Positions 34,268-46,962 of a stretch of 64,000 bases of DNA are shown here, in pieces. The notes under the pieces were generated by a model. That model had not been told where the DNA came from, did not search any database, and was given only the letters and a program-made list of their open reading frames with translations. Source of the DNA: Syncephalis fuscata (Eukaryota; Zoopagomycota; Zoopagomycetes; Zoopagales; Piptocephalidaceae); contig JAHLTZ010000031.1 in NCBI GenBank assembly GCA_025786725.1, positions 248,001-312,000 of the forward strand. The letters are read 5' to 3'. Within the stretch, counting starts at the first letter, position 1; each line of letters begins with the position of its first letter. The translations under genes and the position numbers were made by a program.

Positions 34268-36007
34268 ATGTTTTCTTTAGTTATGGCATTTCTACAGACC
34301 ACTTGGGATTGGTTGACATTTACGTCGCGTGTACATTTAATACACCATCCTACAACCCTGCTATTAAAATATACTGACGAGGATAGTAATGAGTCAACTG
34401 CCACCGATACGACCAACGATACGTTGAACAAAGGTGATACACTTAAAAACTACTTATCTCCTCGGTGTCCGTCGTTATTTGGTCCCAAGGCTTTTTATCG
34501 TTCGACGCCATGGCTAGCCAATGGACATTTACAGACAGCATGGGCCGCATTTAACGACTTTAACGAGTGCCATAATATTGTTTATGACCGGTAATGAATA
34601 GTAGTTAAATAGATATTATATATATATATATATATATACTAATGTAACTATTGTAATAGTGAAATGCTTAATTTGCCCGATGGAGGTCAGATTGCTCTTG
34701 ACTGGACACCAGCCCGTCCTACACCAGAGACAGCATCTATGCCAACATTCATTGTGGTTACTGGATTAACTGGTGGCAGTCAAGAGGCTTATGTACGCAG
34801 TCTACTTGAACGATTGACCGTAGTCGATCCCAATCATCCAGATCGTCAGCCTATTTGCCGTGGTGTTGTTATGAACTTCCGTGGCTGTGGTAATACTAAA
34901 TTAACTACACCACGACTTTATTCTGGTGCATGGACCGATGATCTACGCTATTCTGTATCTTATATAAAAAAGAAGTGTCCAGATGCACCCCTTGGTGCGG
35001 CTGGCTTTTCACTAGGCTCGAATGTGCTAGTTAAGGTGCGTTGTATTGATATTAACTATATATATACATATAGCTAGATATTAATCATAATATATAGTAT
35101 TTGGGCGAAGAGGGCGACAAGTGCGACTTTAAGTTTGCCATGTCTATTTCGAATCCATTTGATCTATTTCTGTAAGTTATAAGTGCCAATAGAGGAGTAA
35201 GCTTTAACCAATGAATTAGTGGATCGATTGTCTTGGAGCGTACATTCCTAGGTCGCAACGTTTATTCTCCTCAGCTATGCCGTAATCTACAACAGTTATA
35301 TATAAAACACTATGATCAATTGAAGGATGATCATCGTTTAGACGCTGAGAAGATATTAAATGTAAATATTGGTATTTATAGTATTAATAGTATCATTGCT
35401 AACTGTAGTATGGTTAGGCAAAGATGTTACGTGAATTTGATCGTCATACAACTCGAGCCTCTTTTGATTATGATACAGTTGATGATTATTATCGTGATGC
35501 ATCTTCATCTCGTTGGATAACCCGAGTACGTGTGCCATTACTATGTTTAAATGCCAGCGATGATCCAGTCACTTCAATAGAAAGTGCACCTTTAGATGAA
35601 GCCAAGTAAGTAGTGTGTGTCATTTAGACGAGTGACATACTAATGATGTGTAGAATCAATCCATATGTTATTGTTGCTATGACATCTTGTGGTGGACATA
35701 TTGGATGGTTTGAGAATATGTTTAATCCACGTCGATGGTGTGATAGACCATTGACCGAATTTGCCACTGCTATGTTTTCTGTAAGTAGTTTAAATGACGT
35801 ATTTGTATGTACATTAGCTAATCTGTAAATGAATTACAGCTTAATGCCACCTATGATACTACACAAGTTATTAAACCAGGTATACCACCACGTATGTTAC
35901 CTGGTTCATTTTTAAATGCTGGTCCAGTTGGACTAACTGCCTCATCCACACTTATACCCACCTCTGATATTGTCAAAGATGATAGTAAATTAAGTGTTAT
36001 GGCTTAG
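34268..36007 (+). CDS. Alpha/beta hydrolase, EMB8/YheT (ABHD1/3) type
   Basis: Membrane-associated esterase/lipase family. The N-terminal segment reads SLFGPKAFYRSTPWLANGHL. The oxyanion region FIVVTGLTGGSQEAYVRSLL and NFRGCGNTKL lead to the nucleophile motif GAAGFSLGSNVL. The acid is in LNASDDPV and the histidine in SCGGHIGWFE, so the Ser-Asp-His triad is complete. A GSIVLERTFLGR-type cap block lies between. Seven short introns join in frame. The ATG at 34283 is an alternative start. It ends K-L-S-V-M-A. Confidence 0.88.
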
Positions 36008-36206
36008 TAATATCAGTTATAGTAAATAAAAATAGTTTATTTCATACACTTAATAAATAGCGTCTATTGTTTATTAGTAAATATTAGTAACTAGATGATT
36101 GTATTGTGTTAAATGGATTGACTTTAATATTTATTTAATGTGATGACAGTGCCAAAATGGATAATTCTATTTAAATACTTTTTTTTATTTTTACAATATT
36201 ATAAGA

Positions 36207-38247
36207 ATGCCCAAGACTAAAAGTAAAAAGAGCAAGGCAAAGCGATTGACGCCTTCAAATACGCCAGAGTCTAAACAAGAGAATACACCTACTGTTACAA
36301 CACCAGTAGAAGTAACACCAGTAAAAACACCCACCAGTACGGTAGTTGAATCTAGTAATGAAAACAAAAAACAAAACAAAAGCTCTAGTAAACGAAAGAG
36401 TAAAAAGAAGAATAAAGCTATTAAAGGAGAACTAGTAACAACTACACCGGATAAACCATTAGAATCTACACCAGTTATTGAATTATTAACACCAAATCAA
36501 CTTGACAATATTTATAATAATAGGAATAATAATGGTAAGTAATCCTGTAACTAGTGTTAATAGATTGATATGTAATAGTCCTTACTAACTATAATATAGA
36601 AACTATTAATGGCAGTATAGATAATGATAGAAATACAAATACAAATACAAATACAAATACAAATACCGACAAATCATTAAATGGTATTGATATGGCAAAA
36701 TCCATGGCTGTATTTGCATCTAAAGCCAAGAAATTACAATCAATAGGAAGACAGGCTATATCAACACTATCTATAGGAATAAGCCATAATATCAATCTTG
36801 TTAATAGTAGTGGTAGTAGCAGTAGTAGTGAGGATGAAGAGGATGGATTACAAGATCTAATAGCTGATGATGATCGAATGGATCCATTAGATAAACAAGA
36901 TATACTTGCCAAACATAAGAAGAAAAAGAAAGAGAAAACAGTATTAGTAAATGAAGTATCTAATGATATTGCTACTATTGATGGTACAAATCTATTAGTA
37001 CAACAATTAATGGATAAAGTAAATCAACTAGAAAATCAACTAAGCAATGCATCTAAATTACACCAAAGACTAAATCAACGTAAGAGAATACCGTGTATAC
37101 TATACATAGTGTTAATATATTAATATATATATTAATATGTATATATATATCTATTAGATTTGACATGTAGTATATGTGTTGAACCATTAAATATGCCACA
37201 TGTCATTCAATGTGGTAAGTAGTTATATAATACATCTATTAATTGTTAAAGAGTGAGTAGGACATGTTTACTGTCTGGATTGTCTACGCCATTGGTTCTC
37301 TCAAAGTAAATCGTGTCCTAGTTGTAGAAGACAATTGACTCGACGACCAGTACCTGTATTGATCCTACGTAATCTAATCGATGAATTACCAAAATATATG
37401 ATATCCAATGATCAACAACAACATAATATATTACATTTATCAAATGAACGTCGAACTGCTTTGTTGGCCAGTCTATTAAAAAGTGATGATCCATGGAGTG
37501 ATTGGTTTCCGGCAGAGACATCACCTACAAGTGTCATTTTAGATGAAGAGGATGGTGTACAGTAAGTAGTTGTATTATAATCTATTAGTATATTAAGCAA
37601 TACTCTATAGTCGGTGTCCTACTTGTGCCTGGGAAGTTGTTGGTCGTAGTTGTGTTAATTGTGGTCTAGTATTTCCACATCTAGATGATGTAGAAGAAGA
37701 ATTGCCATTATCAGCTATGGAAGATAGTGACCATGAAGGGATTGAAGAACAACATAGTGAAAATTCATTTATATGTAGTGATGGACATGTATCTTATGAA
37801 TCTGATACAGGGGATGAAGTAGAAGAGGAAGTAGAAGAGGAAGAAAAATTTGAAGATTTTAGACAAAAAAGACTAATCAAAAAGCATACGATACCAGTAA
37901 TTGAATCAAATGAAGAAGAAGAAGAAGAAGAAGAAGAAGAAAAAGAAAAAGAAGAAAAAGAGTTAAAACAAAGAAAGAAACGTAATATATCAATCATTGA
38001 ATCAAGTGATAATACAGATAATGATGATGATGATGATGATGATGAGGAATTACAAACACCTGTATTACGTAAAAGACATTTTAATAATAACCAGACTATT
38101 ATTAAAGGACGAAGAAGACAACAATTGTTAAGTGATACAGAAGATACACCAATGGAACAGTCAAGTGATGATACATCTGTTGTAATAGAGACTAGTAAGA
38201 AAGTAAAGAAGAGACGCACTCAACGGAAACACCGTAATAACAAATAA
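36207..38247 (+). CDS. RING-finger E3 ubiquitin ligase, Psh1/CHFR-like
   Basis: Large low-complexity protein with a clear C3HC4 RING: LTCSICVEPLNMPHVIQCGH, VYCLDCLRHWFSQSKSCPSC, R-R-Q-L. The region after it carries a second metal-binding pair (RCPTCAWEVVGRSCVNCGLV), like the C-terminal cysteine cluster of Psh1/CHFR-type ligases. The N-terminus is K/T/P-rich, a T-N repeat lies near residue 120, and a coiled coil (LVQQLMDKVNQLENQLSNAS) precedes the RING. The C-terminus is very acidic (E and D runs) and then basic, suggesting chromatin or histone contact. Introns lie near 36535-36599, 37082-37157, 37213-37261 and 37564-37612. Confidence 0.75.
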
Positions 38248-38301
38248 ATTAATAAATTAATAAATTAATAAATTAATAAATTAATAAATTAATAAATTAA
38301 T
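38245..38301. repeat. TTAATAAA short tandem repeat
   Basis: An 8-bp unit (TTAATAAA) repeated about seven times directly after the RING-gene stop codon. It supplies multiple AATAAA poly-A-like signals. Confidence 0.8.
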
Positions 38302-38434
38302 AATAACATTCTGTATACAATAAATAGTGTAATAGTCCATATATTATATTGAAGAACGGTGATGGTAGAGGGATAATAAAGCAGGTTATAGATATCATTT
38401 TGTCTTTTACTAGTTATTAGATAGACGGGACAGA

Positions 38435-39231
38435 TTAGAACCAGTAATAGCGTAGATAGACAACAAGGATCATAGCCAGTATGACTACAGCAGGTAGACC
38501 GTATTTACGATAGAGCATCTCTAAATTGAGTCGTTTTGCATCTCGTCGATATTGTGCCGATTGATCACGTAACGTGCTTGACATTGTGCTCATACCTGAA
38601 AATAGATAGTTAATAGATTAAATAAGTTAAATAGATTAAATAGATAGTTAATAGTTAATCTATGTTATACTTACGATCTAAACTATCACCACGCCATAGT
38701 AAATCTTCCATATTCTTTGTCATAATTCGATGTACATCTTGTAAATCTTCATTTAATTTAGTCAAATTACTTTGAGCACGTGTATCTTGATAGAGACGCT
38801 TTGTTTTTTGCATAAATGTATCTATATACATATATGTATATATATAAAGTGTTAATTAATATATAATTACTATATAGCTACTTACCAAACTTGATAAAAG
38901 CATAGGGACGCAGTCCTTGTTTCTGGGCTTCAGCGCCATAGCTTGCATCAAACTCTTTCGACAATTCATCCAAATAAGAGAAGGCTAGTTTACGTGGATA
39001 GGAGCGATCACACACACATAAGTAACAGATACCATTATTGATAAGATAGTGGAAGGTAAATGTGTTGGCCTCAACAGAACAACGTGGTTCTGAATTAGGC
39101 GTCAATTTACGAAAGAGAATCTTGGCCTGCGACTTGGCTTCTGTCAATTCTGATTCCGATTGTTCATCGTCAACTGATGCTGCCAATGGTAATGCATCAG
39201 CTACACGAGCAATAATAGTAGTGCGCACCAT
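38435..39231 (-). CDS. SEC22: Sec22 R-SNARE
   Basis: ER-Golgi vesicle SNARE. The start at 39231 (MVRTTIIARVADALPLAAS) matches the usual longin start; the ATG three codons upstream is less typical. The longin domain has CSVEANTFTFHYLINNGICY, LAFSYLDELSKEFD and Y-A-F-I-K-F. The SNARE motif is LTKLNEDLQDVHRIMTKNME and DLLWRGDSLDRK, followed by a second exon ending in a transmembrane anchor (LPAVVILAMILVVYLRYYWF). Three exons. Size fits the family (about 215 residues). Confidence 0.92.
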
Positions 39232-39461
39232 AGTTATCAATAATGAGTAGATGAATTAGAACAGTGATGGTGTGTGTGTGTGTGTAGTGAAGAGAGAGAG
39301 AGAAGTAAAGAAGTAAAGAAATAGAAAGGGAATAAAGAATACCATGAAAGGAAATACTGCCACGTCAGAGATTAATTTAGAATCATCATTATCATCATTT
39401 GATGGATCCATTTATAATAATAATAATAATAATAAAGGTTATTTGGTTATTGTTATTCATC

Positions 39462-40941
39462 ATGTCGACTGCATCAGTTAAGTCGTCTACTTCTACTACT
39501 TCTACTACTACTTCTACTAGTCAAGGGTATATAAATAGGTTAGGTGATCACTTTACTTTCCGTAATACATTATGGGTAGCTATTATTCTACGCACTGTAT
39601 TACTGATCTATGGCGAGTGGCAAGATGCCACTATGACCGTTAAATACACGGATATCGATTATCGTGTCTTTACCGATGCTGCTCGTTTCTGTGCAGAAGG
39701 TGGTTCGCCGTATGAACGGGCCACCTATCGCTATACACCACTACTTGCTCTACTACTTACACCTAATATATGGTTACATATGACATTTGGCAAAGTGTTA
39801 TTTGTAGTGGGTGATTTGATGGCCGGATGGCTTATTCAACAACTATTGACCCTAAGAGGTGTGCCCTCCTCTATGGCGGTTAAATACAGTGCACTCTGGT
39901 TACTTAATCCATTTGTCGCTACCATATCGACTAGGGGCAATGCCGAGTCACTTTTAGGGGCACTCGTACTATTGACCCTTTATTATTTAACTGTGAAGCG
40001 TATTGATGCAGCGGCTATTATATTTGGTATTGCTGTACAGTTGAAGTTCTATCCAATTATCTATGCCCTGCCATTTTGGTGTTTTATCGATAATGATTAC
40101 ACGGGTCGTTCATCAGGACCAGCGCGTTCTCAAACGATAAAACAGCGTTTACATCAATTTATACTCAGTGGACCACGACTACGATTTGGTTTGATAGCCG
40201 GTGGGGTATTCCTTGGTCTATCTATGGCTATGTATGCCTTGTAAGTAATTATAGCCATACCGACTAGTTCTAATTATAGTATAGATATGGATGGGACTAT
40301 CTAGAACATACCTATCTATACCATGTTACACGTCGTGATCATCGACATAACTTTTCTGTATGGTTCTACAATATGTATCTTGGTTCTTATAGTGAAGAGG
40401 GTGCACCTAAATTACTGGCTTTCTTGCCTCAATTACTGCCGGTTATTTGTTTGGGTGCAGTCTATGCTAAAGATCCAGCATTTGCGCTATTTACTCAAAC
40501 ATTTGCATTTGTAGCCTTTAATAAGGTGTGCACGTCACAGGTAATTGGAATAGCTAGTATAACTATAGATAATTAATATAGATGTAGTATTTTATGTGGT
40601 ATCTATGTCTATTACCACTCGTACTGGCCAGTAGTCGTATGCAGTTTTGGTGGCGTGGTATTACACTTATTATCACTTGGGTCATTACACAGGTAGATAT
40701 TAATTACGATGACCAGTATTGATTACAATAATTAACCATATAATAGGGGTTATGGCTTAATTATGCCTATCAATTGGAATTTCTTGGACAGAATACATTC
40801 TATGCACTATGGCTAGCTGGACTATCATTCTTTATGGCTAATGTGTGGATATTGGTTGAAATGATCCAATGGCATGACTATAGTGCGTGGTTCTACCAAG
40901 GACAGTTACGTCGTGTACAATCCATAAAGTTAAAGAATTAA
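39462..40941 (+). CDS. GPI14: GPI mannosyltransferase 1 (PIG-M/Gpi14)
   Basis: ER multi-pass enzyme adding the first mannose to the GPI core. The start at 39462 gives MSTASVKSSTSTT; an upstream ATG at 39399 would add an Ile run encoded by an AAT/ATA microsatellite. The family motif YTDIDYRVFTDAARFCAEGG (with the luminal D-x-D), SPYERATYRYTPLL, STRGNAESLL and VQLKFYPIIYALPF are all present. Later exons carry [31 protein letters not shown] and a long helical C-terminus. Four exons. Product supplies GPI for the DUF7137-like proteins at 44-47 kb. It ends 9 bp from the convergent NMNAT stop. Confidence 0.93.
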
Positions 40942-40950
40942 TGGCATTTA

Positions 40951-42063
40951 TTATAATGCTTTATAAAGACCTGCTGTCTCTATATACTCGATGACTGGAT
41001 CAGGCAATAAATATTTTATCGATAGACCTCGTCGTAATAGTAATCTATAAATAGACGATGAATATGATGATGGTCTTTATTTACTTCTTACCTAATCTTT
41101 GTTGAACTAACATCGTTCTGTACCACTTGTTTAACAATATGTATATTATTCTATCCAGTTATTAGTATTATAGGTATAAATGAACTATGAATAGATAGTT
41201 ACCTGATGTTTATATAGAATATCATGATTTAATATGATTTGCCATAAATCAGAACCATCTCGTTCCACAACCACACAACCAAATTGACCCAGAATAGTAT
41301 GCATCTAATATAATTAGTATATATAATTAGTATATATATATAATATAATATAAATATAAATATAAACTTACATCAGGTACTGACCATAGATTAGGTACAT
41401 TCATCGAATCTATTAAATCAGCACCAGCTAGTAACATTACTCTAATGGGTCGCTTCTTTGTATTTGTTAATGTATCGACCAATACACCTCCATCTTTATT
41501 TAGACATCTATTGAATCGTTCTAATACACGGGCACTGGGTAGATGATCTGGTTGTTGTGACTCCCAACGATCTACACTGATCCAATTGGATGTATCATTA
41601 TTGACGGCCAATTCACACATATTGATACGATCTACAGCAGATGCTAGATACTTTTTACCATACGCATCGTTGACGGGTGAGATATAACCAGCAAGTACTT
41701 CATACTTGTTAGTAGTATGTAAATAGTCACGAGATATTTCTATTAATAATAGTTGTATATATTATAGATATATTATAATATGAATAGATGAATGGATGAA
41801 TAGTTACCAAATAGACGTAGATGAAGATAAGTTATAGGTGAAAATGAGCCACAGGCTAATAAAACAATAGGTTCTTTTGTTCCATCTAATTATAATAATA
41901 TTAATGTATAAATGATTAATGTTTTATTAATGTTTCTATTAATGTTTCTATTAATGTTACCTTGTAAAGTAGTCTTTAATTTCTGGCGTGGAATATCGCC
42001 ATCACCTTCTAATACACCCAAAGTATTTGGTGTATTATGAATTGTACTAGTTACTTTACTCAT
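40951..42063 (-). CDS. Nicotinamide mononucleotide adenylyltransferase
   Basis: Makes NAD from NMN and ATP. The start at 42063 gives MSKVTSTIHNTPNTLGVLEG. The nucleotidyltransferase signature is LLACGSFSPITYLHLRLFE (G-S-F-x-P-x-x-x-x-H/Y-L-R). Next come YISPVNDAYGKKYLASAVDR, ISVDRWESQQ, VMLLAGADLIDSM and the C-terminal S-S-T-K-I-R motif that binds ATP, then LLLRRGLSIKYLLPDPVIEY. Six exons with short introns. One copy of the GSFSP motif is on its own small exon. Confidence 0.92.
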
Positions 42064-42308
42064 TGTATCTATTGAATAGAATCACTATAAAGTATATATA
42101 TATAGTTGGTATATAGTTGGTATATAAACGTGTCAATAGATAGACAAATAGAAAGCGTAGACTTACAGAAGAAACAAGTCGGTGTTGTTTGATGAGTAAT
42201 CCAATATATAATTTATATTATATCTATTAGGGTGTATAAGCCTCTTCTATTACTTTTCGCTTTTGCATTCCTTTCTATCCTTACCGCATTATTTGTCATC
42301 TAGTCTAT

Positions 42309-43390
42309 TTGTTAAGTATGTTAAATGAGTTGAATACAGTGAGTAATAGTGAGGATTCAGTTAATGAATCACGGCGTTTAACGTCTCACTCTTCATCTTC
42401 TTCATTATCTTCGGTCTATTCTTCTTCGTCTGAAGTCATTGATCTTGACGATATTACGGTTGCTACTACTACACCAGAAAATACAACAACAGAAAATACA
42501 ATAAATACAATAAATACTACAACCACTGCTACTTCAGTCATTGCTGCATCTACAACTACTCGGTCAGAATTATTACCAAGTGTAACTTCTACTGTGACCA
42601 CTTCATCAATTTCTACAAATACTACTACATCGACTATTAATTCAACTAATACTGGTGCATCTATAACCACCCAAAATGTTACTAAAAAGGAACCATTTAC
42701 TGCACCACCATCTATAAATCAATCACGATCTAGTCTATTAAAGCCATGTAAGTTTGTATAATTTATAAATAATGATAATGGCTAATAGATATGAATTAGC
42801 TATTCCTGCACCTGCCTTTCCATCTTTAAATAGTCCACAAAGATCGGCCGGAGATAGGTTGGGGAGTAAACCGGCTAAACGACTTATTAAAGTGCCATTG
42901 GAACCTGGCATTCGGCATTAGACTGGGCCGTCTTAAATCATCTGGTAAAGATTTACGAGTAAGTTATAATACACATATATATGTATATGTATATGTATCG
43001 GTTAATGTTTATTAATGGATTGAATAGGGCGTCGCTCAACTTGGACGGTATACCCTGGCTGATGTTCGTCAACACCGTACTGAATCTGACTGTTGGTGTG
43101 TACTTCATGGCAAAGTATATAACATTACAAGTTATATTCCATTCCATCCTGGAGGTAAGTAAAATAAGATGGATATTAATCATGTTAATCATATAATTAG
43201 GTAAACGTGATTTAATAGCTATTGCTGGTAAAGATGCCACCAAGTTATTTAGTAAGTTAAATGGTAGATAAATAGTCATTATAATTTATTGATTATGGTA
43301 TAATATGATATAGTGGAGACACATGGATGGGTCAATGCTGATATGATGTTGGATCAGTGTTTAGTTGGATTTCTAGTTAGAGATCATTGA
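42309..43390 (+). CDS. Cytochrome b5-domain protein, Irc21/RLF-like
   Basis: Heme-binding redox protein. The first exon is a 145-residue Ser/Thr-rich tail with runs of TTT. The middle has the family block P-G-H-S-A-L-D-W and, in a different frame, R-L-K-S-S-G-K-D-L-R, which lie next to each other in relatives; one base is missing near 42907-42910 and another near 42926-42930 (both inside GGCC-like contexts). The cytochrome b5 domain is clear: YTLADVRQHRTESDCWCVLH, GKVYNITSYIPFHPGG, then D-A-T-K-L-F and ETHGW. Both heme-ligand histidines (HPGG and the second in ETHGW) are present. Three short introns follow HPGG and LF. Confidence 0.82.
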
Positions 43391-43498
43391 TTAGATTGAT
43401 GTAGTTTTTATTCTATTAGATATTAAATAAACATTGTTATTTATTTATTTTTCTTATAATTTTCTTTCTTTTTGTGTGCGTATTTTTGTTATTTGACT

Positions 43499-44026
43499 AT
43501 GAATGAAGCAACGGCTACTACATTTGTACGATCACTTTATCGTCAGTTATGGCGGGCATGTAAACCAGCAGCAGATCACCGTTCTAGTGGTATTCGTGTT
43601 CTACAAGGCCATGTACGCCATTCATTCCGTGAAACGCGTGATGTAACTGATCCCATTACCCGTGAGGCACTACTAGAACGAGGTAATAGATACTGGATAG
43701 TTTAAAAGTGATGTAATAATGAATTAATGTTATTTAGGTGAAAACACACTAAAGTTTTTACAATCGGCAGCCCATAAAAATAGTACAGAACAGCAACTAG
43801 TAGCCAATCTTATTTCCATTAACATCTATCGTAATAAATATAGTGAGCGGTAAGATAATAGTTATAATATTAGTTGTATAGTATAGTATTAATCGATGTA
43901 TTTATTAGATCGCCAATATCACGACAATTAAAGCCAAAAGAACAATCTATACATGATGATACATATGCAGCCTATGATCAAATTGTTGCCGCTCTTAATG
44001 CCACATTCAATCTAGGATTACGTTAA
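43499..44026 (+). CDS. LYR-motif mitochondrial protein
   Basis: Small protein with an N-terminal LYR-type helix (FVRSLYRQLWRAC) and downstream basic helix VLQGHVRHSFRETRD, then ENTLKFLQSAAHKN and LVANLISINIYRNKYSER. LYR proteins bind acyl-ACP and act in assembly of mitochondrial complexes or Fe-S enzymes. Which member this is (Fmc1-like or other) I cannot say. Three exons. It ends NATFNLGLR. The start at 43499 is the first ATG compatible with the helix. Confidence 0.65.
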
Positions 44027-44182
44027 TATATATATATATATATATTACAATTGTTTGTTTAATAACTTTATAAATAATAATAATTAGAATTAATGATCAT
44101 ATTAATGTAAACCGATTAATTGGTATTTATTGATAACGAAATGTGTCTACCATGATATACTATGTGTATGAAATAGAATTAT

Positions 44183-45252
44183 CTAAGCCATTAAACTAGT
44201 AAAAATACTGGTCACTGCTACAATGCCAAATGTAGCAATGGTAGGTAGAATTGAGCCATTAGCGCCGCTACAGTCTGGGCACGATGCACCGCCAAGATAA
44301 AGAGAAAATTCCTTGGAGAAGGTCATAAGACGGCCGGCTGTTTCGGTGACGTTGTTACGACCACGTTCGTCATAAATGTAAAGGTTGTATGAACCAGCAG
44401 CTAGCGAGAAGCCAGCGGCTTGGGCATCCCATGCACCAGTATCCCAATTGAACTTTGATGGATTGCTATAGCCGACCGTGCCAATAATAAAGAAGTTTTT
44501 ATTTGCACGAGCAATTTCAATGGTCACGTTCTTTGGCTTAATTCTTAAGGTGGTCTCGTCGTATTTCCACTGGAAATTGATAACTTCACCAATACGGAAT
44601 TTTGGTGTTTGTTGCCAAATGAATGCTGGTTTTTCCAATGTAAGAATCGAGGGAGGATCATCAAAATTGATATTATCTTCATCTGATCCACTGCTGCTAT
44701 TGCCATTGCCGTTACTATTGCCATTACTGTTACTATTGCCATTACTGTTGCTATTGCCATTACTGTTGCCGTTGCCATTACTGTTATTGCCATTACTGTT
44801 GCCGTTGCCGTTGCCGTTACTATTGCCGTTGCCGTTGCTATTCTATTGCCGTTGCCGTTGCTATTGCTATTGCCGTTGCTATTGCTATTGCCGTTGCTAG
44901 TTGCCGTTGCCGTTGCTATTGCTATTGCCGTTGCCGTTGCTATTACTATTGCCGTTGCCGTTGCTATTACTATTGCCGTTGCTATTGCCATTACTGCCTG
45001 TACCACTGCTGTTTTGTGGCGCTATTTATCACAATGTTAGTAAGTATATATTGTCAAATGAGTAAAGCATAGATTTAAATAAACCAATGCAAATCAAAGG
45101 ATAAACTTACAACGTGCAAGTAGATTGACTGAATGTCCACTAGCTGCAGTGGCAGACACTAGGCCGTCTGAAAGATTGGACTGTGCATTAAACACAGCAA
45201 GAGCAAGAACGCACGCCACCAAAGTGGTGCGTCCAAATAAAAGTTTAATCAT
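44183..45252 (-). CDS. GPI-anchored DUF7137-like surface protein, copy 1
   Basis: Signal-peptide exon from 45252 (MIKLLFGRTTLVACVLALAV) ends ...NLLAR and joins to SPQNSSG. A long tract of S/N/G codons (about 44690-45000) follows, then FDDPPSILTLEKPAFIWQQT and the DUF7137 fold: KFRIGEVINFQWKYD, VGYSNPSKFNWDTGAWD, GSYNLYIYDERGRN, F-S-K-E-F-S-L-Y. It closes with CPDC and a hydrophobic GPI-addition tail (ILPTIATFGIVAVTSIFTSL). Such proteins sit on fungal plasma membrane or wall. In-frame continuity is lost inside the S/N/G repeat (near 44840 and 44900), probably by repeat-length error. It is a tandem duplicate of 46116-46962, sharing the ...AR-S-P-Q-N-S junction. Confidence 0.8.
44690..45000. repeat. 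S/N/G-coding minisatellite
   Basis: Tandem 6- and 9-bp units (minus strand AACGGC, AATAGC, AACAGT) encoding Ser-Asn-Gly. They make a flexible stalk between the signal peptide and the DUF7137-like domain. Internal length changes break the frame in this assembly. Confidence 0.85.
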
Positions 45253-46115
45253 GCTATAGGAATGATGAGAGGTTTCCGTTGAGTGTATATCGAGGGGAAA
45301 AGCACTGAGTATGGCTGGCTAAAATAGCGCTGTATTAATTAAGGATAGGTAGCACACAGGCTGTATGGAGAGAAAATAAATGTAAGAAGGAAGAAAGACC
45401 AAACGAGAGGAGGCGGAGAAGGAATGGCCTTCAAAAGTCGGTGATTGGCCATTAATAAGGAGAGATTGCCGCTGTTCACGTTTGGCACTTATGCAGCATG
45501 TACTCGCGGTCAAACTGCCTTTTTTACGTTGTGCCAAAACAAGTATTACGTTGTTTGCAGCCGATGCTACCGAATAAAAAAAGACTGGCAAATTCGTTTT
45601 AATTGATATAAATAATGTTTGTAGAATGTTGAATAGCGGGCCTTTAAGCATGTATAGGATGCATGCGGCGTCAATACTTTACAGTCTATCCATTTAGATT
45701 ACACAAGTGCTACTGGAAATATAAATGAAGCACATAGGCAATAAATAGGCGTGTAGTTTTAATGTTTGTATTGACTGTGTTGCTGGCACTGTACGTCTAT
45801 GATGATTGCTGTAACATTGGTTATTGATTCAATTGCCGATATTCGTGGCACACATGTATCCAAGATGCTGATAGCAAAGGCGGTCAGGTAAAAATAGCAG
45901 CCAATACAGTATTTGCTAGACTATAGTATCATGATTATACTGCATGCTGTTCTAAATTGAACGATCAATTACTATTAAATGGCGATATGTTTAAGCAATT
46001 TGCCGGACTAATTGGTGTTATGTCATTTTATTTTGTAGTATAATATGATTTACGTATATCTATGTATATTAGAAAGCAGTAAATAAGAAGATTTGTTATT
46101 ATGGCCATCATAGTT
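45253..46115. other. Intergenic between the tandem DUF7137-like genes
   Basis: About 860 bp. An open frame on the minus strand (45319-45651) has no domain and overlaps the probable promoter of copy 1. Nothing else supportable. Confidence 0.35.
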
Positions 46116-46962
46116 CTAGCACCATGTTACAGCAATAGCAGCTAGTGTTATAATTGTTGGTAATAGTAAATGTTGTATTGCTTCAAAACTTAGATCACCA
46201 ACCATGCTTGACTTGCTGTTACGACGCAGTGACGGTGCAGCCGATTCTAGACAAGCAACACAAATACCAGAGCCAGGATTATAGAGATAAAAGTACGTGC
46301 TACTGTATGGCGATAAACGTCCATTGGAGCTAGTGCCATTACCGTCTCGACCACGCTCATCAGAAATAAACAGATAGTAGCGCTCCTCTGTAAGCAGATA
46401 GTTTTGGTCTTGGTCGTTCCATTTTGACGTCTCCCATGTGAACGTCGTTGGTTGGTAGCTGATATTGGCAATGGTAACGTATTGGCGTCGGTCTCGTGTT
46501 ATTTCAAAAGCCAAATATCTTGGTGCAATATGAAGATATTCATCGTATTTCCACTTGAAAGTAATATTGCTGCCAATAGCGTATCTTGGCACTTCTCCCA
46601 TAGTAAGTGATGGCTGCTCCATAATAAGTCGTCCAGCAGGCTCATCCTTTTTTACTGGCCCCGCATCTTGATCTGTATTTTCGTCTTTTGTATCGTTTTT
46701 GGATGGTTTAGTTTCTTGTGCCTTTGCTTTATCTTTATCTTGTTGCTTTGCATTATTTTTGTTTGGAGTGGGGTCACTATTTTGCGGAGCTATGTTGTTG
46801 TTGTAATTAATAAAGTTAATAATCATTATTGCCATTTTAATCATAACAAATATACTTACATCGAGCAAAAATATTACGGTGTGCGTCTGTTTCTGCCGCT
46901 ATTGCAATAACTAGACAGAAAAGTAGCACCGCAACATAGATTAGCGGTTGCTTCTGAAACAT
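46116..46962 (-). CDS. GPI-anchored DUF7137-like surface protein, copy 2
   Basis: Signal exon from 46962 (MFQKQPLIYVAVLLFCLVIA) ends N-I-F-A-R and joins to SPQNSDPTPNK. The stalk here is K/D/E/T-rich rather than S/N/G. The fold has LIMEQPSLTMGEVPRYAIGS, ITFKWKYDEYLHIAP, ANISYQPTTFTWETSKW, YYLFISDERGRDGNG and S-S-T-Y-F-Y-L-Y, with a C-x2-C pair. The C-terminal hydrophobic GPI signal is HLLLPTIITLAAIAVTWC. The paralogue at 44183-45252 has the same exon boundary and module order. Different stalk chemistry suggests divergence in wall spacing or adhesion. Confidence 0.82.

Noticed and set aside
44478-45040. Leu/Pro/Ala-repeat open frames on the plus strand and the Thr/Ala/Ile frame on the minus strand
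   Set aside because: These are out-of-frame translations of the Ser-Asn-Gly minisatellite of the DUF7137-like gene.
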